Below are positions 9,394-19,200 of a stretch of DNA of 64,000 nucleotides, one piece after another. The notes beneath the pieces were generated by a model. That model saw only the letters and a list, made by a program, of their open reading frames with translations, did not search any database and was not told the origin of the DNA. Numbering within the stretch: the first letter of the stretch is position 1; every line of letters starts with the position of its first letter. Source of the DNA: Limobrevibacterium gyesilva (lineage in GTDB: Bacteria; Pseudomonadota; Alphaproteobacteria; Acetobacterales; Acetobacteraceae); assembly GCF_025989185.1 (NCBI RefSeq), contig NZ_JAPDNT010000004.1, forward strand, positions 186,001-250,000, given 5' to 3'. The position numbers and the translations under genes are program-made.

Positions 9394-10233
9394 ATGAAGC
9401 TCGACCCGCTTGCATCGCTGCTTCTGATTCTGCCGGCGATCGCGCTGTTGGTGCTGGTGTTCCTGGTGCCGATCGGCTGGTTCCTGTGGGCATCCTTCGC
9501 CGAGCTCGGCTCGTTCGCCGATATCGTCGCCGAGACGCGGGCCACGCTCGGCTCCGGCGCCGTGGCGGGGGCGATCGTCAATACCAACCTGATCGCGTTG
9601 GAAGTGACCCTGCTGGTGCTTCTGATCGGCTATCCGCTCGCCTATGTCCTCAGCCGCGCACGCGGCCTTGCGTTCACGCTGATCCTGATCTGCATCGTGC
9701 TGCCGTATTTCACCAGCGTCATCGTGCGCACCTATGCGTGGATGGTGCTGTTGGGCCGCAATGGGCTCATCAATCAGATCCTGCTAGGGCTGGGGCTGGC
9801 CGGCGCGCCGGTGGACCTGCTGTATAACCGCACCGGCGTGGTCATCGGGATGACCTATGTCCTGCTGCCCTACATGGTGTTGACGCTGTACGCCGCCATG
9901 AAGGCTGTCGATCCACGTCTGCTGCAGGCGGCGGAGGGAATGGGGGCCGGGCCGCTGCGCGTGTTCCTGAAAGTATTCCTGCCGCTGACGCTGCATGGCG
10001 TGATCGCGGGTGTGTTGATCGTGTTCATCCTCGGGATCGGCTTCTTCGTGACACCCGCGCTGATGGGTGGTCCTGGCGACATCATGATCGCCACGCTGAT
10101 CGAGCGTGAGATCGAGTTGACGCAGAACTGGCCGGGGGCGGCGATGATGACACTCGTGCTGCTGGCCGTAACGCTGGTGCTGTACGCGCTCTACAGCCGC
10201 GTCGCCGATCTGCGGAAGGGATTCGGCGCATGA
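9394..10233 (+). CDS. ABC transporter permease (PotB-like)
   Basis: Inner-membrane permease of 279 residues with six predicted transmembrane helices. The first spans LASLLLILPAIALLVLVFLV. The EAA loop for ATPase contact is at QAAEGMGAGPLRVFLKVFLP. The ATG at 9394 is chosen because it starts just before the first helix and 7 bp after the ATPase stop. It overlaps the next permease gene by 4 bp. Confidence 0.93.
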   Translation: MKLDPLASLLLILPAIALLVLVFLVPIGWFLWASFAELGSFADIVAETRATLGSGAVAGAIVNTNLIALEVTLLVLLIGYPLAYVLSRARGLAFTLILICIVLPYFTSVIVRTYAWMVLLGRNGLINQILLGLGLAGAPVDLLYNRTGVVIGMTYVLLPYMVLTLYAAMKAVDPRLLQAAEGMGAGPLRVFLKVFLPLTLHGVIAGVLIVFILGIGFFVTPALMGGPGDIMIATLIEREIELTQNWPGAAMMTLVLLAVTLVLYALYSRVADLRKGFGA

Positions 10234-11042
10234 ACGGCAATGTTCTGCGCGCCACGCTGCTGCGGGTGCTGATTGTGCTGATCTGCATGGGCATGATCGC
10301 GCCGATCGTGATCGTTGCGGTCCTGTCCTTCAGCGGCGATGCCTACCTGCAGTTCCCGCCGCGCAGCCTGTCGGTCGCCTGGTACCAGCGCTTTTTGGGC
10401 GATGCCCGCTGGCGGACCGCGCTGCTGAACTCGACGATCATCGCGGGCATGACCAGCGTGTTGTCGACAGTGCTCGGGTTCCTGGCCGCCTATGTGATGG
10501 CGCGCGGCACCCTGGCCGGGAAGCGCACTTTGGCGGCGCTGCTCATGCTGCCATTGATCGTGCCGCATGTGGTGACGGCGGTGGCGGTGTATTTCCTCTC
10601 GGCACGGTTCATGCTGATCGGCTTCCAGCCCTGGATCGCGGTTGCGCATTCGGTTGTCGCATTGCCGGTGGTGTTCGTGATCCTGCAATCGGCGCTGCAG
10701 GTGGTGGACCCGAACCTTGAGCGCGCGGCCATGCTGTGCGGCTGCACGCGCTTCGGCGTTTTCCGCCGCGTGGTGATCCCGCTTGCGCTGCCGGCCGTGG
10801 TCTCGGCGGCGCTGTTCTCCTTCCTGACCTCGTTCGACGAGGTGGTGATCTCGTTGTTCCTCGCGGGCATTCGCTCCGAGACGCTGCCCGTGCGGATCTG
10901 GAACAGCCTGATGCTGGAGATCGAGCCAACCATCGCCGCCGTCAGCACGTTGCTGATTGCACTGACCACGCTCGCATTGGCGCTGGACGGGTTGGTGCGC
11001 CGCATCCGTGACCGCCGGGGCAGTCGGACAGCCGCTGCGTGA
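10230..11042 (+). CDS. ABC transporter permease (PotC-like)
   Basis: Second permease subunit, 270 residues, with six hydrophobic segments starting at LRVLIVLICMGMIAPIVIVA. The EAA loop lies around ERAAMLCGCTRFGVFRRVVI. SFDEVVISLFLAG is typical of PotC. It is the last gene of the operon; no clear terminator follows. The heterodimeric permease pair plus PotA/PotD-like partners define a complete importer. Confidence 0.93.
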   Translation: MNGNVLRATLLRVLIVLICMGMIAPIVIVAVLSFSGDAYLQFPPRSLSVAWYQRFLGDARWRTALLNSTIIAGMTSVLSTVLGFLAAYVMARGTLAGKRTLAALLMLPLIVPHVVTAVAVYFLSARFMLIGFQPWIAVAHSVVALPVVFVILQSALQVVDPNLERAAMLCGCTRFGVFRRVVIPLALPAVVSAALFSFLTSFDEVVISLFLAGIRSETLPVRIWNSLMLEIEPTIAAVSTLLIALTTLALALDGLVRRIRDRRGSRTAAA

Positions 11043-11373
11043 CGCTTGTCGCGCAGCGATCGGCAGGCTGATGAGGGTGCGTGCCCCAGGTCCCGTCCGT
11101 TCAGTTTGCGATGACGAGGCTGCTCGCCGGCCTTGACGGGTGCGGCCGATGAGGGCGGCACGGCTGCCCGTGGCCGGCCGATGGCTGCGGCCGGTATCGC
11201 ACGCCATGCCCTCGCGGCTGACGAAGCCGCCCTGGCCGTACATGACGGTCTGCGGACCTGCGCGCGGGTGGTTGGCGAACACCCGAAGATCAGAGACAGA
11301 AAATAAACCCCGACAGGAGTCTGACAGGCTCGCCTGAATTTCCGCCGCTTCGCTTCCAGCCCATTGAGCAGAC
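11043..11373. other. Intergenic stretch between the importer operon and the island, no gene seen
   Basis: I find no convincing gene here. The minus strand stays open and includes VFANHPRAGPQTVMYGQGGF, which might be a gene remnant, but no start, ribosome site or family match is evident. The left end of the island's tRNA duplication begins at 11374. Confidence 0.4.
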
Positions 11374-11418
11374 TGGTGCCGACGCCCGGGATTGAACCGG
11401 GACCTACTGATTACGAAT
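11374..11418 (-). repeat. attL: duplicated 3' half of tRNA-Thr
   Basis: Read on the minus strand, this is a tRNA 3' half from the anticodon loop to CCA, with a proper T arm (TTCAATC loop). It matches the intact tRNA at 39956-40001 except for two substitutions in the T loop/stem and one missing base in the variable region. The last 20 bases (11399-11418) are identical to 39982-40001 and are the likely crossover core. Similarity stops abruptly at 11419. Confidence 0.85.
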
Positions 11419-11572
11419 ACAGTGGTTGAGGGGGTCACCAAGTGTCCAGACCTGTCCCACAATATACGGCAACGTCCATCGAACATCCTGTTAAAGCTTG
11501 CATTTTGGTTTCTTAGAGCCGATCAATCCGTCTCCGAACGTCCCGGATTTTCCCGAGGTGTCTCGGCTTCGC

Positions 11573-11593
11573 TGAAGCCCCATTGAAGCCCCG
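11573..11593 (+). repeat. Island-end direct repeat, left copy
   Basis: A 21 bp sequence identical to 39879-39899 and in the same orientation. It contains two tandem TGAAGCCCC units spaced 11 bp apart. It lies between attL and the integrase start. In a circular form the two copies would flank the core, as arm-type integrase sites do. Confidence 0.6.
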
Positions 11594-11616
11594 TGTGAGC
11601 AGGAAGGTAGATTGAA

Positions 11617-12885
11617 ATGCCGGTGCGGTTGACCGAGCCAGCGATCAACAAGGCGGCACGTGAGGCAGCGGAACACGGCCAGCGCCGCGACCTGGCGGAC
11701 ACCGGCTGCCCCGGGCTGCGGTTGCGGTTGACCCCTGCAGGCAGCAAGACATGGGTGCTCGCGTGCCGGGACCGGGAGGGGAGGATGCGGCGGTTCCCCT
11801 TGGGCTCCTTCCCCGACAAGGGCATCAGTGAGGCCCGTGATGAAGCCCGGGCGCTACGCACAAAGGTCAAGCACGAAGGGGCGGACCCCGTGGCCCAGCG
11901 GCGTCGCGAGCGTTCCATCGGCAAGGCTGCGAAGGAGGGTATCGGCACCCTGCAGGCCTTGCTCGACCTCTACGGCAAGCAGCGTGGTGCGGAACTGCGT
12001 TCCTGGGATGAGGCGAAGCGCCGGATCGAAGTGGTGTTCAAACCCTTCCTTGCGCGCCCGCTGGCAATGCTGCGGTCAGCGGACCTCCAGATGACCGCGG
12101 ATGGATACTCGGCTAAGCATGCGGCCGCAGCAGGGGTGCGCTACCTGCGCCCGATACTCAAATGGGCGGCGGCGCCTGGCCGTGCCTATGCGCCGCCAGA
12201 TCTGGCCAGCCTCTACCCTCCGGTAACAGTCCGGCGCCGGGACCGCGTGTTGGCGCGCGATGAACTGGCGGCCCTGTTGCCCGTGTTGAGGAAGTCAGAC
12301 CGCCCCTACGCGGCGGCGTTGCGGTTCATGTTGCTGACCCTTGCCCGCCGGGAGGAAGTCGGGCGTGCCCGCTGGCGCGACATCGACATGGACGCGGGCA
12401 CCTGGACGATCCCGGGCGAGCAGAGCAAGAACGGCCAGTCGCACGTGGTCCCTCTTGCGCCGCAAGCACTGGAACTGCTCCGCACCCGGATGCCCGACAA
12501 GCCGAAGCCGGCGGCGCTGGTGTTCGCGACCGGGACTGGCGCAGCGCTCGGAAACTGGGATCGGGAGACGAAGGCGCTGCAGGAGGACAGCAAGACCGCC
12601 GGCTGGACCCGCCACGATCTGCGCCGCACCGGGGCAACGATGCTGGGCGAGATGGGCGAACTGCCGGACATCATCGAGGCCGCATTGAATCATGTCTCCA
12701 TCCGGTCCCCGTTGGCCGCGACGTACAATCGAAGCCGCTACCGACCGCAGGTAGCAGTAGCATTACAGCGGCTCGCTGATGTGTTGGACGGGATCGAAAT
12801 GGGTGCTGGTGCGGTTGTGCCGCTGCGGCGACCGCCAGCCGGTTGGTCCGGCCGGAGGGACCATGATCTCAACCGGGCGGGATGA
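11617..12885 (+). CDS. int: P4-type tyrosine integrase
   Basis: Site-specific recombinase of 422 residues. The N-terminal 90 residues are the DUF4102-type arm-binding domain (LRLTPAGSKTWVLACRDREG). A SAM-like core-binding domain follows, then the catalytic domain. Catalytic residues visible are Arg244 (LTLARREEVG), the H-x-x-R box His333/Arg336 (TRHDLRRTGATML) and Tyr370 (LAATYNRSRY). The last 35 residues are arginine/proline rich. It lies just inside attL and reads into the island, the usual position for tRNA-targeting P4 integrases. Confidence 0.95.
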   Translation: MPVRLTEPAINKAAREAAEHGQRRDLADTGCPGLRLRLTPAGSKTWVLACRDREGRMRRFPLGSFPDKGISEARDEARALRTKVKHEGADPVAQRRRERSIGKAAKEGIGTLQALLDLYGKQRGAELRSWDEAKRRIEVVFKPFLARPLAMLRSADLQMTADGYSAKHAAAAGVRYLRPILKWAAAPGRAYAPPDLASLYPPVTVRRRDRVLARDELAALLPVLRKSDRPYAAALRFMLLTLARREEVGRARWRDIDMDAGTWTIPGEQSKNGQSHVVPLAPQALELLRTRMPDKPKPAALVFATGTGAALGNWDRETKALQEDSKTAGWTRHDLRRTGATMLGEMGELPDIIEAALNHVSIRSPLAATYNRSRYRPQVAVALQRLADVLDGIEMGAGAVVPLRRPPAGWSGRRDHDLNRAG

Positions 12886-13057
12886 TGCAGACCTCAAGAT
12901 GTCCGCCTCCCTGACACTGGCCGCCACAAGCGAATGCGCGGAGCGCTTCACCGCTGCCGGTCGATGTCCCAGCTTCTTGCGTCTCATCCTATCTTGAGTT
13001 ACTGCTTACTTAGGTTTCTTGCTTGTCCCATTCGGGACCCAGAGTGCGCCCATGGTC

Positions 13058-13070
13058 GGTGCGCTATAAC
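13058..13070 (+). promoter_or_regulatory. Promoter-like motif shared with the right end of the island
   Basis: The 13-mer GGTGCGCTATAAC matches 39174-39186 at 12 of 13 positions. TATAAC could be a -10 element. It lies 15 bp before the HTH gene, as the second copy lies upstream of the DUF5681 gene. No good -35 is visible, so an activator or a phage-type promoter is possible. Confidence 0.35.
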
Positions 13071-13085
13071 CCCAGGTGGCTGCCC

Positions 13086-13391
13086 ATGAGGCAGCCGGAG
13101 TTATTGCGCATGGCTGCAAACCCCCGTTACGCAAATCTGGTTGGATCGCCGCGCGACTCGGAGCCGGGTGCACTGTCGCCCGAATACGGGCGCATCCCCG
13201 AAACGTGCCGCCGCTACGGTCTGTCGAGAAGCCGACTCTATCTGTTGGCTGGCGAGGGGCTGATCCGCTTTGTCAAAGTCGGCGGCGCGACTCTGGTCGA
13301 CCTGGCCAGCGTACGCGTTTATCTGGCGAATTGCCCGCCTGCGATCATCCGAGCGCCAAAGCCCGCAATCAAGACCAAAGCTTCCGTCTGA
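13086..13391 (+). CDS. Small helix-turn-helix DNA-binding protein (AlpA/excisionase-like)
   Basis: Protein of 101 residues from the ATG at 13086. The second half is a MerR/excisionase-like HTH: IPETCRRYGLSRSRLYLLAG followed by EGLIRFVKVGGATLVDLASV. Such proteins control integrase expression or excision in P4-like elements. The start is uncertain: ATG at 13110 also has a good ribosome site (CCGGAG) and would fit better if 13065-13070 is a -10; a TTG at 13023 is less likely. It lies between integrase and primase, as expected for the class. Confidence 0.7.
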   Translation: MRQPELLRMAANPRYANLVGSPRDSEPGALSPEYGRIPETCRRYGLSRSRLYLLAGEGLIRFVKVGGATLVDLASVRVYLANCPPAIIRAPKPAIKTKASV

Positions 13392-13509
13392 ACGCAACCG
13401 CCGGCCCGGCGGAGTGCGCTCAGACCGGCGTATTATGCGAGATGCTTGGCAGCAGTCGCATGATGCCTGATCGGACGTCAGCACGCAAAGGCTCGGGCCG
13501 GTATCTCAC

Positions 13510-13848
13510 ATGGTGATGCCGAACATGGGAACCGATGCCCAACCAACTTCCGAAGCTGCGATTTCTCCGCCTACGCTCAATCTGCTGCGGAGAGACAATC
13601 GAACAAACGCTGTAACCGAAGTCCTGGCGAGTGAGGTGAGGTCGGGCGAGGCGATGATTGCTATTCTCCCCGACACGACGATCGGACCAGCCAACGAACG
13701 CAAAGCTGGCCGATTCCAACATGCGGCAGGTGCTCCACGCAGCCGTCCGCGCCGCAGGAAAAAAGAGCCCGCCGAAATCGACAACATGATTTCGTGGGCC
13801 GCAGCACATCCGTCAGGCACAACTCCTCAGGCGCGCCATGTCCAATGA
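13510..13848 (+). CDS. Hypothetical protein upstream of the primase-helicase
   Basis: Open frame of 112 residues with an arginine/lysine-rich patch (SRPRRRKKEP) and no recognised domain. Its stop overlaps the start of the primase-helicase gene by 11 bp, which suggests coupling. Start choice between 13510 and 13516 is open. It could also be a chance frame. Confidence 0.4.
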   Translation: MVMPNMGTDAQPTSEAAISPPTLNLLRRDNRTNAVTEVLASEVRSGEAMIAILPDTTIGPANERKAGRFQHAAGAPRSRPRRRKKEPAEIDNMISWAAAHPSGTTPQARHVQ

Positions 13849-15193
13849 TCTAACGGATCGCGCCGCAGAGATCGTCAATGGTGCACTGCAAAGCAATCAC
13901 TTGCCGACGTCTTCAGACGACGCCTTGGCGTTGGCATTCACGGAAAAATATAGCGGGCAGTATCTTTACGTGCCCGCATGGTCAAGCTGGGTGCGCTGGG
14001 ACGGTTGCCGCTGGGCCCGCGACGAAACACTGGTCGTTTTCGATCTTGTCCGTCGACTATGCCGAGAGAAGTCTGCGCTGTTGAGAGGTAACGACGCATC
14101 CCGGCTGGCCAGCGCGGGCACGATTGCGGCGGTGGAGCGGCTTGCTCGGTCTGATCGCCGTCATGTGCGACGTGCCGATGACTTCGACGCCGATCCTTGG
14201 GTCCTAAATACGCCTGGGGGCGTTATCAACCTGCAAACTGAAGAGATGCGTCCCCATCGGCTGAGCGACCTGCACACCAAAGTCGCGGGCGCGATACCTG
14301 GTGGCGGGTGTCCACGATGGCTGACGTTTCTGCGCGAAATTACCCACGGCGATGTCGACCTTATCGCTTACCTCCAGCGCTGGGCAGGATACAGCCTGAC
14401 AGGGATCATCCGGGAAAATGCTTTTCTGTTCGCCTGGGGACCGGGCGGAAACGGCAAATCCGTCCTGCTGGATACGCTCGCTGCTGTCCTGGGGGACTAC
14501 GCCACAACTGCCATGGCCGACGTGTTCACGGTCGGGCGGAACGAACAACACCCGACGCATGTGGCTAGCCTGCGCGGCGCGCGGATGGTGGTCGTGCCAG
14601 AGACGGAGGAAGGCCGTCCCTGGGCGGAGTCCCGGATCAAGTCGATGACCGGGGGAGACCGAATATCGGCGCGCGTGATGCGTGGCGACCCGTTTGAATT
14701 TTCACCGCAATTCAAACTGTGGATCGCCGGCAATCATCGGCCATTGCTCCGCAATCCCGATCCGGCAATGCGACGGCGGTTGCATCTAATTCCGATGACC
14801 TTTGTGCCCGATAAGCCAGATCGTGGGCTTCCAGAGGCCCTGAAGGCCGAGTTACCCGGCATCCTGGCCTGGGCAATTAAAGGTTGCGTTGCATGGCAAC
14901 GGGAGGGGCTTGGGGAGCCTGCCATAGTGCGTGACGCAGGGGCAGAATACTTCGCGGAACAGGACAGCATCGCGTCGTGGTTTGACGAACAATGCGTTCG
15001 CGACGCCAACGCTACGGCATCCGCCCGCGCCCTTTTCAATGATTGGTCCGACTACGCGAAGGCGCGAGGCGAGGAAGCAGGGACAGAAAAGCGGTTTTCG
15101 GAGCGGCTACAACGTCACGCCGCAAAGAAGCGGACGAACAAAGGGGTCGTGTTTCCTGGCATCAAGCTACGATCTTCGGAGAGTGGTGCATGA
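13838..15193 (+). CDS. Phage/plasmid primase-helicase, P4/D5 family (SF3 helicase)
   Basis: Protein of 451 residues. The N-terminal 130 residues match the D5 N-terminal region (SWVRWDGCRWARDETLVV, then DADPWVLNTPGGVINL). The SF3 ATPase follows with Walker A GPGGNGKS, VVVPETEEGR as Walker B-like and the sensor GNHRPLLRNPDPAMRRRLHL. A separate primase active-site domain is not obvious, so it may act as a helicase loader with a host primase. It probably drives autonomous replication of the excised element. Confidence 0.9.
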   Translation: MSNDLTDRAAEIVNGALQSNHLPTSSDDALALAFTEKYSGQYLYVPAWSSWVRWDGCRWARDETLVVFDLVRRLCREKSALLRGNDASRLASAGTIAAVERLARSDRRHVRRADDFDADPWVLNTPGGVINLQTEEMRPHRLSDLHTKVAGAIPGGGCPRWLTFLREITHGDVDLIAYLQRWAGYSLTGIIRENAFLFAWGPGGNGKSVLLDTLAAVLGDYATTAMADVFTVGRNEQHPTHVASLRGARMVVVPETEEGRPWAESRIKSMTGGDRISARVMRGDPFEFSPQFKLWIAGNHRPLLRNPDPAMRRRLHLIPMTFVPDKPDRGLPEALKAELPGILAWAIKGCVAWQREGLGEPAIVRDAGAEYFAEQDSIASWFDEQCVRDANATASARALFNDWSDYAKARGEEAGTEKRFSERLQRHAAKKRTNKGVVFPGIKLRSSESGA

Positions 15194-15206
15194 TAGCGGG
15201 AGGCAG

Positions 15207-15302
15207 AGTGTAGGGTTGTGTATGGTTCACTATTTGGACCGTTATACGCGCGTGCGCTTGCGCGGAGCGTCTGAAATAGCAGACCCTACACAAGCCTACA
15301 CT
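15207..15302. repeat. Inverted repeat pair downstream of the primase-helicase, possible origin
   Basis: AGTGTAGGGTTGTGTA at 15207-15222 is matched on the opposite strand at 15287-15302 with a single mismatch. A third partial copy (ACCCTACA, the complement of TGTAGGGT) lies at 15283-15290. The repeats flank a GC-alternating stretch. The location after a D5-type helicase suggests an origin or a control site; function is inference. Confidence 0.4.
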
Positions 15303-15445
15303 GCCCCAACGGCAAACTGTTCGATCACGTCAACGTCCGCGCCTCTGTCGTCCACTCGCCGGGAGCGGCGGCCGTTGGACTTGCCACACTTTAGAATGCC
15401 CTTCAAAAGCCCTGTACTTACGCGCGGGGTGATTCATGAAGGGGA

Positions 15446-15751
15446 ATGGCTACTCCTGTGGTATCTGACGCGCTTTGGTCGATCATCGAACCGCCACTGC
15501 CGCCCCCTGCGGCATAGCTAAGGGGCGGTCACCCGGCGGTGCCGGCGCGTGCAGCGCCCACCGGCATCCTGTTCATTCTTCGCGCGGGCATCCCTTTGGA
15601 AATGCTGCCTGCGGAGATGGGGTGTGGATCCGGCGAGACGTGCTGACGGCGGCTGCGCGATTGGCGGGCCGCCGGGGTGCGGGGCCGGCTGCATCGTGAG
15701 TTACTCCACAGGCTGCGCGATGCCCAGCGGATCGACTGGAGCCGGGCCTGC
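15446..15751 (+). pseudogene. Decayed IS5-family transposase fragment (N-terminal part)
   Basis: The frame begins MATPVVSDALWSIIEPPLPP, as in IS1031-like IS5 transposases, and hits a TAG at once. Homology continues in shifted frames as PTGILFILRAGIPLEMLPAE, then the stretch ending RDAQRIDWSRAC, with a further in-frame stop. It then runs into an inverted copy of the same gene. Non-functional. Confidence 0.75.
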
Positions 15752-15993
15752 TTCGGTCGGTCGGGTTCGGTCCTGTCGCCGCTCCTCCTTTTTTGGCTGC
15801 AATGGACGAACTGTCCATGCAGGCCCGGCTCCAGTCAATCCGGTCCGCATCCCGTAAGCGGCGTAGAACTTCGTGGTGCAGGCGTTCCCACACACCGGCC
15901 GCCTGTCAGTCCCGCAAGCGCCGCCAGCGAGCGACGCCCGAGCCGCAGCCCATTTCTCGCGGCAGCATCTCCCAAGGGATGCGCGCCGGCTCG
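15752..15993 (-). pseudogene. Decayed IS5-family transposase fragment, inverted relative to the previous one
   Basis: On the minus strand, IPWEMLPREMGCGSGVARWR, then VWERLHHEVLRRLRDADRID and SRACMDSSSIAAKKGGAATG, all standard for IS1031-like transposases, are interrupted by a stop after RRLRD. The two fragments meet head to head through an 18 bp perfect inverted repeat (15734-15751 and 15819-15836). I see no gene in 15994-16291. Confidence 0.72.
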
Positions 15994-16291
15994 ATTTCGC
16001 TATAGAAATGCAGTCGAGCGACTCCATCGAGATCGTCGCCCGCTCTTTCGATATACCCCGGTCGTGAGAAGTTCGGGCTAACCCGTGAGGCAGGGAACAT
16101 TCGCAGCTGTCCAATTCACCTCCGCCGACTCCCATCGCTGAGCTTCACGCCGGCGATGTGGTGTAGCGGCGTTAACCCTTCATCGGGGTGAGTTGAGCGG
16201 GCGGCGCGTGACGTGACCGGGCCGAACCATTCCTGCGAATACGGCGCTCTTGCCTCTTGCAAACTGCCGGAAATCTGCGAACTTTGTCGGA

Positions 16292-19200
16292 ATGGACGAG
16301 AAACGAAATGCAGACGATGTGACTGATACCTGCGAGGATTTCGGCGCCGCGGAAGGCTGCTTGGATCATGACAAGCCGGCCTCACTGGCGGTCGGCCTCC
16401 AACCGGCTCTGAATGCCGCGCTCTGGCAGAACCATGTGCCCGTCATCTCGGAGTTGACGTTCATCGCGGGTGGCGGGGCGGATCTAGGCGATGTGACGCT
16501 GGAGTTGGCTTGCGAGCCGCCGCTGATCCATCCGCGGACGTGGCGGCTCCAAGATGTTTCTGCCGGCCAGATCCGGGTGGTCCCGGACCTGGATGTGATG
16601 GTTGACGGAGCCAAGCTGACCGCGCTGACTGAGGCCATCCGTGCGACGGTGGTGCTGACTGCGCGACGAGATGGGACTGACAGCCCGCCGGTTGCCGTGT
16701 TGCAGCGCGATCTTCGCGTGCTGGCGCATAATGAATGGGGCGGCACGGGCGGCATCCCGGACGTGTTGGCGGCCTTCGTAGAACCAAATGATCCGGAGGT
16801 CGCGACACTCCTCCGTCAAACTTCGGATCACTTGCGTGCGCTCGGCAAACCGGATGCGCTGGAGGGCTACCAGGCCACCAGCAAGACGCGGATCTGGGAA
16901 CAGGTGGAGGCGCTCTGGCGGGCGATCTGTGCGCTCGACATTCGCTATGTGAATCCGCCGCCCTCCTTCGAGGAGACGGGGCAACGCATCCGACCGCCCC
17001 GGCAAGTCGTGAAGGACCGGCTGGCGACGTGCCTCGATCTGGCCGTGCTGTTCGCCGCCTGTATTGAGGCGATGGGACTGCGCCCGGTGATCGTGGTTGT
17101 GAAGGGACATGCCTTCACGGGGCTGTGGCTAACGAGGCACGATTTCGGATCCTCGGTCGCCGACGACGCCCCTGGTCTGCGCACGCGACTGGCGCTGGAC
17201 GATCTGCTGCTGTTCGAGACTACGCTGGTTTGTGGCCGCGGCCGCACCGGCTTCACCCGCGCCTGTGAGGCCGGCGCCGAGCATGTGGTGGCAGACAAGG
17301 ATGCGGCATTCGAAGCAGTGATCGACGTGCACCGAGCCCGGCAGCGTCGCATCCGGCCGCTCGCAACGGTCGCCGACGGCTACGCGCGCCAGCCAAATAC
17401 GATGGCGGAGGGGGCGGCGCTGCCGGAGCTGCCCGTGGAGGAGCCGCCGCCGTTGCGCGACGAGCCGCTCGCGGAGGCGCAGGATGAAGCGACCACCCCG
17501 GCCGATCGATTGGCGCGCTGGCGCAAGCGTCTGCTAGACATCTCTGGGCGCAACCGGTTGCTGAACCTGCGCACCGGCGGCAAGCAAGCGCTCGCCATTG
17601 ACTGTCCCGAGCCCGCAAAGCTGGAGGACTTACTGGCGCAGATGCGCGGCCGGAGCAGGCCGGCGCCGCTGCGCTTCCGTTCCTGGCCAGAGCTCATGAC
17701 TGGCGCCGATCCGCGCAGCGCCGGCCTGCACCGCTCGCGCCTACAGGAGCCGGCGGATCGTGCGTTCGCGCGCGACGCTTTGGCGCGCAGAGAGCTGGTG
17801 GCCGGGCGTGACGAGGCGTCGCTGCTGGCGGTGCTGACCGAGATCTATCGTGCGGCACGAGCGGCCCAGCAGGAAGGCGGCTCCAACACGCTGTTCCTGA
17901 CCATTGGCACGCTGCTTTGGCGCCAGAAGGGCAAGGACGCGCCCTATCGCGCCCCTATCATCCTGGTGCCGGTGGTGTTGGAGCGCCCGAGTGTGCGTTC
18001 AGGCTTCTCCCTTCGGGTGCATGACGACGAGACTCGAATCAATGCCACCCTGCTAGAAATGCTGAAGCAGGAGTTCGCCCTGCGTTTCCCGACACTCGAA
18101 GCCGAACGGCCGCCGGAGGATGACGCCGGGGTGGATGTCCAGGGCGTGCTCGATACGTTCCGCGGTAAGCTGCGCGACGTGCCGGGATGGGAAGTGACCG
18201 ACGACGTCACACTGACGAACCTTTCGTTCACGAAATTCCTGATGTGGAAGGACCTTGGCGACCGTGCCGACGCACTGCGCCAGAGCGAGATAGCGCGTCG
18301 ATTGATGGACGGATCGGAGGACCGCACACAAGCTCGGGGAGACCATACGGCGACGAAACAGGCGGCGCCGGACATCGACGCGGCTATGGGCGATCTGGTC
18401 TGTCCGCTGGAGGCTGACAGCTCTCAGCTCCGTGCGGTCGCAGCTGCGGCCGGCGGCAAGAGCTTCGTCCTGATCGGGCCGCCCGGCACTGGTAAGAGCC
18501 AGACGATTGCCAACATCATCGCCAACACGTTGGCGCAGGGCCGCAGCGTTCTATTCGTGGCCGAGAAGCGCTCGGCGCTTGAGGTCGTACAGCGACGTCT
18601 ACGCAAGGTGAAGTTGGACGATTTCTGCCTCGATCTTTTCTCCGCCAAGACCAGCAAGGTGGCGGTACTGGAGCAGTTGAATCGCACCCAGCAGGCGCGA
18701 GAAACGTTCGATGCCCAAGAGTGGCATACTGCCAACGCGGAAGCCGCAGCCTTGCGTGCAGAGTTGAACGGCTACGTACGAGAGTTGCACCAGCGCGGCC
18801 ACAATGGCTGGACGCCGTTTCGGGCGATCGGTTGCGTGCTGCGCGCAGAGACCGGCGGGGTGCCGGAGGTGTCCTTTGCCTGGCCGGACCCAGACACCCA
18901 CGATGCGGGCGGCTACCAGCGCCTCGTCGAGCAGGTGGAAGAGGCCGCGGCGACTCTTGCGCAGCTGGGCGACGTTGTCTCGGCGGCCTCGCTGTCCGGC
19001 ATCGAGATCACGGAGTGGACGCCGCCCTGGCAGGCGCGCCTGTTTGAGGCCGCCGGCGGAACCGCGGCGCGGCTGCTGGTGCTGGCAGACGCCGCTGGCG
19101 CGGCAGCGCGGGCGATCGGGCTGGCAACACCTTCATTGTCGCGTTCCTCGATCTTGGCCCTCGACGTCCTGGCGAGTGTACTGCTCGAACCGGCTGCGAT

